Source: Eumeta japonica (Eukaryota > Arthropoda > Insecta > Lepidoptera > Psychidae). Taken from it: DNA of 64,000 nucleotides. Position numbers and translations under genes: made by a program. The stretch is taken from positions 620,001 to 684,000 of the forward strand of contig BGZK01000080.1 in the NCBI GenBank assembly GCA_005406025.1. The letters run 5' to 3'. The notes beneath the pieces were generated by a model, which did not search any database, was not told the DNA's origin, and was given only the letters and a program-made list of their open reading frames with translations. Shown here one piece after another: positions 1 through 9,315 of the stretch; the first letter of the stretch is position 1, and each line of letters begins with the position of its first letter.

Positions 1-356
1 CATATTGAAGTAAAAGCGATGGTGCATAAATCAATAGCTACAAAGGGCTGGAAAGTTAAATAATACACCGTTTCAGGTCTTAGATTTGCAAACAGCACTA
101 ATTCACTACAACTGTTGAGTCATAAATACAGGGAATAACTTTCATATCTAACTAAATTATATTTTTTATACGAAAATAGAATAAAAAACTTTGTATGTCA
201 CTGTGACCACGATCACCGCAAGAGATATGTAGTTCTGAATCAGTAGGACATAAAAATATTACTGTGATTTGCGTGTTTTCGTTTGTTCAGAAGTAGAATG
301 CATTTTCTTCTAACAGTGCACTGGTCGCTGGCTCGCGTTGTGTTGTTTGTCAAGTT

Positions 357-545
357 GTGTGTCAAGTATCTTCTGTCCACAAAAACAGTTTGAAATATGC
401 CATCCGAACTGTCCTCTGTCCTGTTAATATTATAAACGCAAAAGCCTGTGAAGATGGATGGGCGTTTGTTACTTTTAGAAGTAAAGAGACTACTGAACGG
501 ATTTTCAAGAAATTTTTCAGGAATACAGCTTGTGTATTAAATTAA
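357..545 (+). pseudogene. Short open frame with RRM-like GWAFVTF motif
   Basis: This is a 62-codon open frame ending in TAA. It begins at a GTG rather than an ATG, so the start is not meaningful. Residues 34-40 read GWAFVTF and are followed by a charged helix-like stretch. That resembles the RNP1 strand of an RNA-recognition motif, or the AFVTF segment in the cytosolic RRM-like domain of TMEM63/CSC1-type channels. No RNP2 strand and no second half of a domain is visible, and splice sites at the edges are weak. It could be an orphan exon, a decayed pseudogene fragment or chance. Assigning it to any family is inference. Confidence 0.15.
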
Positions 546-959
546 CATTAATTTTGTACTTTATAAAGAAAATAGCTTTATCTCGCGGCTTTGTTCGTAC
601 GCATATGGAAGTAATTCCGTATTTTTTCTCATACCGAATGGTTATTAGTAAAAAAAAAATGTTGATGGAGAATTGAGATTAACAGCAGTCGGCGATCGGA
701 ATTGCGAACAGGACCGAAGTCAGGATCAAGAGTGAGAATACAAGATAATAAAAGAATGTAGAGTGTTTTCAGAATTGAGAACGCGGGCGAAACTAGGATC
801 ATGGTTGCCAGAGTGGTTGATAAAGAGAGTCCATAAAAGATGAAGGAATTCATTTTATGTTCACAGGTGCAGGTGCGGGTAAAAATTATTCTTCTGAACA
901 TGTACAGTACAATGCATGAAATTCTACCGTTGTGAAGTCGGTCACAATGGAATTGAATA
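546..959. other. AT-rich spacer with degenerate C/T-periodic repeat (minus strand)
   Basis: This stretch has no gene. On the minus strand, about 660-815 reads as an irregular series of six-base pyrimidine words such as CTCAAT, TTCCGA and GATCCT. The same low-complexity texture appears near 12.1, 26.0-26.4, 26.7 and 60.9-61.2 kb. Minus-strand frames through it (629-1027) are by-products of the low stop density and are not protein-like. Confidence 0.4.
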
Positions 960-1250
960 GGAACTCGGGTGAGAAGAACGAAGGGTCGGGGAGCGTTGAA
1001 TCTGCGCATTGCATCGTTCGCAGGCAATTCAGAGCGGCAGAATTTCGTGCGTTGTACTGTACGAGCGAACTTCCCGAGCTAAACATCATTCCCAGGTGGC
1101 GTGGATCGGCTCAAGCCAAGGCCGCGTGCGGGGGCGTGCGTCGCAGATTTCCGTTTAAGTGCATTAGCGCTTTATATTTGGTCGATAAGCCTCTCCGTGA
1201 CGGTCTCGGAGCACCGTCCCCGCTACGTCGCGATCAAGCAAAAGGTACTC
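960..1250. promoter_or_regulatory. GC/CpG-rich island, candidate regulatory element
   Basis: This block is CpG-rich in AT-rich surroundings and appears to be single-copy within the window. It includes an AGGTGGCGT core near 1095 and a run of GC-rich words to about 1230. Overlapping frames on both strands are open because stops are rare here, and none resembles a known protein. I call it a candidate conserved noncoding element on composition alone. Confidence 0.3.
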
Positions 1251-2750
1251 ATATTTCGTTGTCGGTCAGAAGTTCGATTTTTAATCGTATAACAGAGTAA
1301 TACTTCATGTTTTAATATGGATAAAGACATATTATGTATGTTAAAAAGATATGCCTTATCGAAAGTGTTGGCTGCTCTGGGAATCATAGTTCGGCCGGAC
1401 TGGTGACAAATTAAGAATGAGCTAAATTTTGAGAATTCGAAATAGACGAGTCTAGAAGAAATGTTTTATTATTGTCAGTGAAACAATATAGCAGTATGAT
1501 CGCACCGGGTAGATACATTGTGGGGCCTCAGCCTACCTCTCTATGAAACCTCATCATATGAATACATGTCGAATTGACAACTGACCGGGCTATTTAGGTG
1601 TATTACAGACTTTAGGGTATGAAAAATTCAAGATTGCCAATAAAGGTTTTTCCTTCGACACAGTCAATGCTGTTGATACGATCCTTCGTGATTTTGGTTG
1701 GGGACATCCCAACTGATTGTCGATATGAACGGTCAATTTACATACGTGGCTCATTAAGTTCATTGGTTTGTAATTTTCAGCAAAGTGATCTTGATAAAGA
1801 AGGATACAAATTCTATATAGAAAACAAATCCGGGCAAGTGTGAGTTCAACTCACATATAGAGGGTTCCGTACAACGACACAATATATTTGTGTTATGTAT
1901 TTCGGATTTTTTTTGCTCAGTTTCGGCAAGCTGTTAAGTTAACGGAAAATTATCTTTTAACTTACGGAACTATGTAGGTATTTTGACAATTAAAATAAGA
2001 ATTTAATAATAATACAATTGGTATATCGGATAATTATAACTATTACGATCTCGAGGATGGGCGCCGTTAGCGCGTGGAGAGGGTGACACATCTTTGTGCA
2101 AAAACGGGACGAATCATTGTCACTTGTAACTTACATATAGTTACATTATTTCATGAAATAACGTAAAAATATGTTTCCTAGTTGGGATATTTTTTACAGT
2201 ATAATAAAAATTACGTTGTACATTTTCGCTTTTACGATAGGGTACAAATGAAAGAATGGCAAAAAATATATGTTTCTTGTATAACGACTTTTGATTTTTA
2301 TTATTTGATAGGACATTGGCCATGCGAAAATTTCAACTATTACCAATTAAGATTTATAGTTTAAAAAAAACAGGATAGACACACAAATGGCACAGATTTA
2401 TTTATACATTTCACATGAAACTCTAGAAACATATTTAATATCATCACGATCAGTTCATTAACTTTCGTGTGATGAAACAGATGAACAAACAAAAAAGCTA
2501 TATTCTCGAGAATACATTAATTTTTACGTCGTTCTTTGCAGAATTGAATTCTTCACGGAAAGTCGTGAAAGAATTCTCGAATAGTATTTTTTTTCTATCT
2601 TAGAGCTTTTCCACGCTTGCGCCACATATCAATTCCACGGCAGAAGACTTTGGAATAATTCAATCGCGAATTAGATAACAAATCCGTGCAGAGAAAAGAA
2701 ATACAGGTGTCTTTTCTGCATAAAAAGATACGTGATTCCTTTCACGAAGG
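1251..2750. other. AT-rich spacer, no gene seen
   Basis: No coding or RNA gene is recognised. Homopolymer A/T runs are common. A GAATTCTTCACG arm at 2546-2557 pairs with CGTGAAAGAATTC at 2564-2576, forming a 12-bp stem with one bulged base. A short GGTTCCGT word near 1862 may be debris of the dispersed GGTTCCGT-type repeat seen elsewhere in the window. Confidence 0.5.
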
Positions 2751-2754
2751 AGTT

Positions 2755-2940
2755 GTCACGAATTGCGCGACCTTGTTTCGCGCGGCGCCTGTGCCGGGGG
2801 GCTCCTGCGTTATTACTAGAGATACGCGGGTAAATAATGCGGATTTCCATCGAATATCTTGTTTTATCTTTGCGATGTATAAAAGAAAACAGGCCAAGCA
2901 CGTGCCGGACTCGTGCGGAGAGGGTTCCCAACGATGTATC
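2755..2940. promoter_or_regulatory. GC-rich island, candidate regulatory element
   Basis: A GC-rich core at about 2770-2812 is followed by homeodomain-like AT words (GTAAATAATG, TTTTATC, TATAAAAG). It is flanked by the 2959-2997 hairpin. Frames in both orientations overlap here and none is recognisable. The regulatory role is inferred from composition. Confidence 0.3.
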
Positions 2941-2958
2941 ATCGCATCAGTCCTAGGT

Positions 2959-2997
2959 GAAATAAATCAATTCTGTTTTTCAGAATTGATTTATTTC
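2959..2997. repeat. Perfect 17-bp inverted repeat with TTTTT loop
   Basis: The arm GAAATAAATCAATTCTG (2959-2975) is followed by TTTTT (2976-2980) and then the exact reverse complement (2981-2997). The stem is perfect and the loop is five bases. It is AT-rich, follows a GC-rich island, and could be a transcript hairpin, a recently formed palindrome or a chance structure in AT-rich DNA. Confidence 0.9.
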
Positions 2998-3324
2998 GCT
3001 TTATATTTCATTTTGATTTATTTAACGTATATTTCACAATATACAGAAAAAAACAAATTATAAACAAAAAAAATCAAAGTTGTGCACATATTTTCTCTAA
3101 ACGACTATTTGCGTTTCCCGTGAAGGCTTGGGATTTTCATTTGTATTTTCACGTAAATTGCTTGTGGGCTTAAATAATAAACTTACTGATTTTCTTGAGG
3201 GGGCGAGGCACAAGTTTTATTTTTGCATATTTTTTTCAATATTTTTGAACCACGAATATCAAAAGTTAAAATATTAGTGTCTCTTATTACAAGGGCTTCA
3301 TTTAATTATTGGACTCCAAGCGAC

Positions 3325-3410
3325 TCTAAGACTTCAAAGCCTTGAGAGACGGACAGATATGACAGTGATCCTATCAGGGTTCCGTTTCTTCTTAAAAATG
3401 GATATCGATT
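3325..3410 (-). repeat. Dispersed GGTTCCGT/GGATCAC-type repeat fragment
   Basis: On the minus strand this reads AACGGAACCCTGATAGGATC, then ACTG and a GTCCGTCTC block. The order (GGAACCC..., TAGGATCAC, GTCCGTCTGTC) matches fragments at 13290-13350, 16690-16765 and 56800-56960. I recall this order as a very common repeat in moth and butterfly genomes. Its transposon class is not clear to me. Confidence 0.6.
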
Positions 3411-3414
3411 CGGT

Positions 3415-3805
3415 TTGAATAAGGTAGTGATAAAATGTTTTTTTTTTTTGTATTACTATAACCTTAAAACTATTTTTAAGTAAGACTGTAGTCAAAGCGT
3501 TTTTTGATAACTATGAAAATATTTGAGTAATGATTTTTCTAATTCGATAATTATACAAAGAAGGCACTGCCTATTTACGTCATTTGCTACGGTTTTACAA
3601 GAAAGAGTTTTAACATAGAATTTTTGATAGCTTATAGTTCATTGGTTTTTTACGGATTTTAATTTTGATTTCATTTCTAGTTATCGTTGGATTACACAAT
3701 TCACTGAAAATTATAATATGTTAACTATTAGCAAACTACCCTATAACAAATAACCAATCAAAATACTTAATGATGCGATCTTGACCATAGGCAAATTCGT
3801 CAACG
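3415..3805. other. AT-rich spacer, nothing recognised
   Basis: The sequence is AT-rich with T-runs and no frame, RNA or repeat that I can assign. Confidence 0.5.
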
Positions 3806-3809
3806 AGAT

Positions 3810-3965
3810 TTTAACGCACGTCGCGTGCCTCGGAGGTCGTGCCCCCCCGGCCCTACCCGTACTGGGCCACCGCGTGAGCTAAATCCGATATGCGCGCCTC
3901 GATCTGAAATAAAAAGATCGTGGGAGGACATGCCGCAGTAGCGGGGTAATTGGGACCTGATGTAA
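3810..3965. promoter_or_regulatory. GC-rich island, candidate regulatory element
   Basis: A compact CpG-rich block contains a C7 run and the small inverted repeat GCACG-TCG-CGTGC near 3816. Both sides are AT-rich. No open frame of note crosses it. The function is inferred from composition. Confidence 0.3.
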
Positions 3966-3969
3966 GACG

Positions 3970-5315
3970 TAGCAAGGCTTTTGAAACTCTAACCGCATGA
4001 CATTAAGGTTCATGATTTCATTAGCAGCCATCTTAAGAAACATTTAACAAACTGTGAAATCGCTTCAGTAATATATTTTTAGCTAACATAAAAAAATTGG
4101 TGAAAGGCAGTCTAAATATGTAATTGCTTTAATCCAGAAATGTCTACTATAATATAATTCTAAATGAGGAATGTCCATTAATCGTATATATGTACTTAAT
4201 ATACAACTAATGGTGATGTCATATTATACATTCTCACTTTATCCCGTTTCCCGTTGGACGTAGTGGATTACGTGTCTGTCAAGTAGACTGAAAAAAGAAT
4301 TGGTTCTTCCAACCAAAAGTTTGAATAACGTAACGAATTACGAATTAGCATCGTTGATTTGCCTGGAACCAATATTTTGGTTATGTTAACCGATCTAAAT
4401 ATTGGTTCGATTAATCCGATAAGTGAAATTACACGTATTATTTGTTAATATAACGAACTACTCAACTATCGCAAAGAAATAAATTTAACCAAGCTAATTC
4501 GAACTTGGTTAGAAATATTTTTTTAACACGCTTTTATTAACCTCACCTGTATGTAGGTGGGTATGGTTGTTTGTAACCGACTCCTTTGGATTCGATTTTG
4601 ACCCACTTTAAAAGGTGAGATATCATTTAAACTTTGTAGGATCGATGAAAATACAATAATTTCATATTTTGAAAAATAAATTTAATAATATTGAAAAAAA
4701 GTCTAAATTTTGAAATTACTGAAATTTTGTAAATTTTGAAATTGAAAATTGGAAAAGAAATCTGTTATTTAAAACATTAAAAAATTTAACAATTTAACAA
4801 ATTCCTATTTCGTCTATACGAACTATACCTATGGACTAAAATAAGATAGAAAGTATGTTCACGCCGTGTGTACACCGGGGTGCGCTGGAACGTTACCGTC
4901 GCGAACCTTTATGATTTCTTTTCCGGCGTATGTGATCGAAACTTGATCTTATATAGTCTACAACATCCCTCGATAAACGGACTATCTGATATTTTATTTT
5001 ATCAAATCCAATTTACAATTCTGGAAATTATTGCGCTTAAGCAAAGAAATCAACAAACAAACTTTCGCGGCGTTATTGCGTTAATATGGTAGGTACGTAT
5101 AATAATATAATATAGGTAGTTCATAAATTTAAATTCGCTTAGGGAATTTTCGAAACATCAATTTCTCTTATGCTCTGCTCAAAATCTGTGAGAAGAAAAT
5201 TCACTAGAAGACGGTAGTAATAAAGTCCGGGCGAAATTAAAAATATGAACAATATTTAATGTTGAAACGGATAGTAATGAGCCACCTGCGCCGAATAGCC
5301 TAGGTCATAATAAAG
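3970..5315. other. AT-rich spacer, no gene seen
   Basis: This is AT-rich DNA with a run of short AAATTTTGAAATT words at 4660-4760 (low complexity). A modest GC patch at 4860-4930 lies inside a 74-codon frame that resembles nothing I know. Confidence 0.45.
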
Positions 5316-5319
5316 ACAA

Positions 5320-5470
5320 AATGAAGTGGTCGCGTTCACGGGGGCGCATGCGCGTTCGGTTTAACGACGTTAACTTTACGACGCTCGGCCGTTTCATTCG
5401 GCGGTTTTACGGTTCGGTTAATGCGGACCGATCGCGGCGCCCTCTGCCGTCGGAAGGGGGGACAACAAAT
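5320..5470. promoter_or_regulatory. GC/CpG-rich island, candidate regulatory element
   Basis: This CpG-dense block includes CGCATGCGCG and a GCGCCCTCT word at 5437-5445, which on the minus strand matches the AGAGGGCGC core of the CTCF consensus. Opposed short frames overlap here, as expected for stop-poor GC-rich DNA. The insulator reading is speculative because one nine-base match is not significant by itself. Confidence 0.3.
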
Positions 5471-5474
5471 TTTA

Positions 5475-7245
5475 GGGCCTTTTTTCGATCGCCGGTGATT
5501 GTTTTGGTCAATATTAAATTATTAGATTCAAGTAATTTTACAGCAACAAAATAATCCGACCAATGAATAAGATCCATATGACGTAATGTTAATAAATTTT
5601 GATAGATAATGAGTTTCAATGTTTAATAGAGCATATAAATCATGAATCGTAAATAAGAGTTTGTGGAGAATCTTAAACATAAAAGGTATTAATTTTCATG
5701 TTATATGTATTATTATGTTTCAATACAATTTAATAATAAATTAGACTTTCATGATTTCGTTATGCAAGAGCTTTCTTCAATAATTCTGTAAATGTTTTGT
5801 TTTATCAATGTTATTAAGTAAATATTTTTAATTGTTTATTTCATAACCTCTTAGATTGTTGTGACGGCCCGTGTTGTTTTATAACTATCATTTCGTTTGT
5901 TAAATTCATTTTAAATCATTAACAGCCGTTGCCTTTTCTATTTCAATCATTTTAAACAAAACTCAATCAAAGAGTTTGGTGACAAATAACGTGACAGAGG
6001 ACAGATCTAAACTTATTTCGTATGCGTTTAGAATCAGTTTTTGTCACTCGCTGCAGGGCCGTATACTCCCACAATCAAGGGCGGATCGGGCTGGGGAGGT
6101 CTTTGAAATCATGATTCTCCAGGAGCTAACAGGTATTTATCTTACTATTGTAATCGAACTAAAACCTGTTCTGACTAAAGCTCGACTATGTGAACTCCAA
6201 TTCCGAAGGCTGGATCCACCCTAGCCCACAAACATTAATGCTGAGTGAGGGGCTATAAGCTCGTCATGCTGGCCCAGTTCGAGCTAGGAGGTGACTACAA
6301 TTGTCACCGGCGCGTGTAATGTTCGAAGTCGACCGCGTAACGTGCTTTAGGAGGCACAGAGCGAGATATTTAACTTTAATTAAGTTAAAAACACATTGGT
6401 AAAGTCAACTGTGGTCAGAGATCGAGCCATTTAGCTTCTGATTTGAAAGCGATGCGACAGCGGCCAAGCCGTTATTGCTTTGCCACACAGCCTTGTGTTA
6501 ATTTTTTTGAAATTTGGGATGGAAATTTCACAAAAACGTATTTTATTTAACGCTTTTATAAACTATATGGCGAAGTTGAAGGCTGTTGGATCGACACCAT
6601 TGCAATTCCAGTAATAATTTTACAATATGTTAATTTTTTTTTGGTTTTAACTTTTCTCAAACGACATAATCACGCTCCCTGTCGAAACATAGCGGTAATT
6701 GGCATCAAAGGAATAAAACTGTATGCAGCGTTTAAATCTCCTATTCATTGCCTATTTATTTTAACCAAAAGACTCGCTTAATTAGCAAATGATACCAGAA
6801 TTCTAAAACTTTGAAATTCAGATACAAAATTGCTAGTGAGGGTATTGAGAATTCCGAAGGTATATAGATATTATAAATTCAAAAAGTACACGTTTGTTTT
6901 TGAATTATTTTTTGAAATATATATATATATATATATATATAGTTCAGTCCACATTTCACATTACATTACCTTAGAAAGGTAAACCTTTAAATATTATGTA
7001 TTTATTAAAGAAAAAAAATATTAGCTCCAAGTTGTATACGAAAACAACTACCCTCGTCGCAGTGACAGCCAATGCAACCATCAAATGCATTTTTCACAAA
7101 CGATAACTTTTCAAATAAAATTCTTTCACAATTGCATTTAGACGACAAAAAAATTGTCATTGAAATAGAAGTTTAGGCTGAGAAATTTCACAGCTTAAAT
7201 CCATTTTTCTCTTTCTAAGACAGCCTCAAAAGATAACTTTATTTT
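5475..7245. other. AT-rich spacer with (AT)n microsatellite
   Basis: No gene is recognised. A region at 6040-6345 is compositionally more mixed and may be an old transposon remnant, but I cannot classify it. An (AT)12 tract lies at 6917-6941. Confidence 0.45.
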
Positions 7246-7249
7246 CTTC

Positions 7250-7400
7250 TCACAGTCTCGATTTCCGCGGTCGCACGCGCACGCCCTCTCGACCGTTTAA
7301 ACACGCAACCCAAAAGTAATATATTTCAAACATCGACCCTGGTCGTTCTCCTTCCCCGTTGCGCTCCAAGGATAATACGGGTAGCGCCCCCTGAGGATCT
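7250..7400. promoter_or_regulatory. GC-rich island, candidate regulatory element
   Basis: A CpG-rich block in AT-rich flanks includes GCGCCCCCT at 7384-7392, whose reverse complement fits the CTCF core AGGGGGCGC. No reading frame of interest crosses it. The role is inferred from composition. Confidence 0.28.
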
Positions 7401-7404
7401 GCGC

Positions 7405-7943
7405 GGTAACTAGATAAACTTATAAATAATTCTCAGAAGTGAATTGCTGGCCACTAGTAGCTCCGTTGCTGTGGGAGGGTCAGTATTACAAAGGAGTTTG
7501 CGCTCCGACACGGAAAAAGGCACAGGATAAAATACATGTGAGGTGTTCGCACTTCTTGGATATTCTAATATTTTAATACACAAATAAATATTTATTTTGC
7601 AAAATACGGTATAGTGATAGCCATCTGTTGATTATTTCATGTACTATAAATTCTCATATTCAAAATTATTTATTACACAAAGATATCATGTAATTAAAAA
7701 ACAATACACTACAAGTTCGTTTTTATTAATTGTATTCTTTATTACAAAAACTCTCTTGATTACGAGTTCGACTCGCTTTTGACTGGTTTCGTAAATATTC
7801 ATAAAAAAATATGTCCACCGATTAAATATTCATAAAGCCTCATAGTATGTAACTATTAGTCCATTTAGAACGTTTATTTAATAGTTACTATTAATTCTAT
7901 GGTTATTAAGCACAATTTAGTTTTTGAATCGCGTTAATCTATG
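7405..7943. other. AT-rich spacer, nothing recognised
   Basis: This is AT-rich DNA between a GC island and the mariner left end. No repeat family or frame is recognised. Confidence 0.45.
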
Positions 7944-7945
7944 TA

Positions 7946-9060
7946 TTAGGTCGGAGAAAAAGTTTTTTTGTATTTTACTAGTAAAAAGTTGCAGTAAAAT
8001 ATTTTTAGTTATGCTTTTTGTATCTATTTACTTTTGATACCATTAAATATATAACATTTAAAAAGAGAAAAATAAAAACTAAAAACGATGTCTCGCCATT
8101 TTTCTATGTGTTTTCCTGTCCACCAAAATGAGTTTATTTAACGGAGAAATTCGACAGGTTTTCAAATTTTATTACAAAAATGTGAAGAATGCGACCCGAG
8201 CCGCGAAAAGCAATTGTGACGCTTATAGACCTAATGCAGTGTCGGTAAGAGTAGCACTAAACTGGTTCGAGCATTTTCAGTCCGGTAATTTACCATTTTG
8301 GGAAAAGGAGCGAGAGATTGGCATATTAGTTCTTACGACGTAGCTGCAGAGCTGGGGATCGACCGAAAAATAGTTTTAATCCATTTAAAAAAAGCTCGAT
8401 ACTTGAGTCTCACACGAGCTCACTGAAAGAAATGTAATGAATCGTGTACTCATTTGCGATTCTCTATTGAAACGTAATGAAATCTAACCATTTTTGGAAA
8501 GATTAATTAATGAAGATCAAAAATGGATTACCTACGACAAAAATATGCAAAAAAAAATATGGTTAAAAGGCAAGCAAGCGTTACAGCGAAGCCCGGATTA
8601 ACTCGCAATAAATTGGTAGTATGTTATGTATGGTACGATTGAAGGACATTATTCATTATGAACATTTACCACCGAAAAAAAACCATCAATTCGGATCTCT
8701 ACTGCCAACAGCTCATGAGACTCAAGCAAGAAGTACAGAAAAAACAGCCGGAATTAATTCACAGAGAGTGTGTCGTTTTTTACCATGATAGCGCCAGATT
8801 ACACACATATTAACCACTCAGCAAATATTTAGAGAGAATTTGGTAAGAGCTAATGCATCCATCATAAAACACTGATCTTGCACCCTCAGATTTTCACCTG
8901 TTTCGTTATTTTCAGAATTGTTCAGGTAGTGTTAGGTTAACATCAAGAGAGGATTGACTCGATTTGGAATAATTCGACAGCTCTATCGAAATCATGCGAC
9001 GTGGAATTGTTTGTAGACCGTTATAGGCTATTTATAATATAAGAAATGTAAAATGTATTT
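7946..9060 (+). mobile_element. Degenerate mariner-family DNA transposon
   Basis: The left end follows a TA dinucleotide at 7944-7945 and begins TTAGGTCGGAGAAAAAGTTT, a typical mariner terminal repeat. Inside are the transposase N-terminal helix-turn-helix region (8128-8343) and the conserved C-terminal catalytic blocks: ITYDK with D at 8536-8538, FYHDSARLHT with D at 8787-8789, and APSDFHLFR with D at 8889-8891. The last two D codons lie 102 nt apart, near the mariner D34D spacing. Frameshifts and stops break the gene throughout. I found no matching right terminal repeat, so the 3' end is lost or eroded. Confidence 0.9.
8128..8920 (+). pseudogene. Mariner transposase pseudogene
   Basis: This frame starts at ATG with MSLFNGEIRQVFKFYYK and continues with an AARAA-type helix and a WFEHFQSGN motif, which match the N-terminal DNA-binding half of mariner transposases. 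It stops at 8341-8343. Homology resumes in other frames: an AAELGIDRK helix, the WITYD block, a TINSDLYCQQL block, the YHDSARLHT block and the LAPSDFHLFR block. Stops also fall between catalytic blocks (for example just after LHTY). The protein cannot be made intact, so the element is dead. Full-length relatives are about 345 residues. Confidence 0.9.
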
Positions 9061-9232
9061 GTACAAACGTTTGCCATACATTGACGGCTGGACAAAATGT
9101 AATTGGGAATTTAACTATTCGACGAAGAATTGTTTTCAAATCGTTATAGGCTGTATTTATCATAAAAATACGTAAAAGTATGTTTGTATTGACGTTTGTC
9201 GTACGCTGACGGCTGAGTGGATTGTAATCAAA
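8994..9232 (+). repeat. Diverged tandem duplication, about 123-bp period, at mariner 3' end
   Basis: Two head-to-tail copies share CGTTATAGGCT at 9019 and 9142 and GACGGCTG at 9083-9090 and 9208-9215, with an offset of 123-125 bp. The copies differ at many positions and by small indels. The duplicated piece seems to include the coding tail of the transposase and its 3' flank, so it is either an old duplication after insertion or part of the native 3' region. Confidence 0.8.
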
Positions 9233-9235
9233 TTT

Positions 9236-9315
9236 TTCTTATATATATATATATATATATATATATAGATTATATTTTATACTTATTTTTATATATATAT
9301 AGATTATATTTTGAA
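9236..9315. repeat. (AT)n microsatellite with duplicated AT-rich motif
   Basis: An AT tract at 9241-9267 runs into AGATTATATTTT, and a second copy of ATATATATATAGATTATATT follows near 9290-9311. The repeat looks like slippage followed by a short duplication directly downstream of the mariner remnant. Confidence 0.85.

Noticed and set aside
2546..2576. Heat-shock element in the GAATTCTTCACGGAAAG hairpin
   Set aside because: The GAA/TTC pentamers do not keep the required 5-bp phasing. Only the hairpin is kept.
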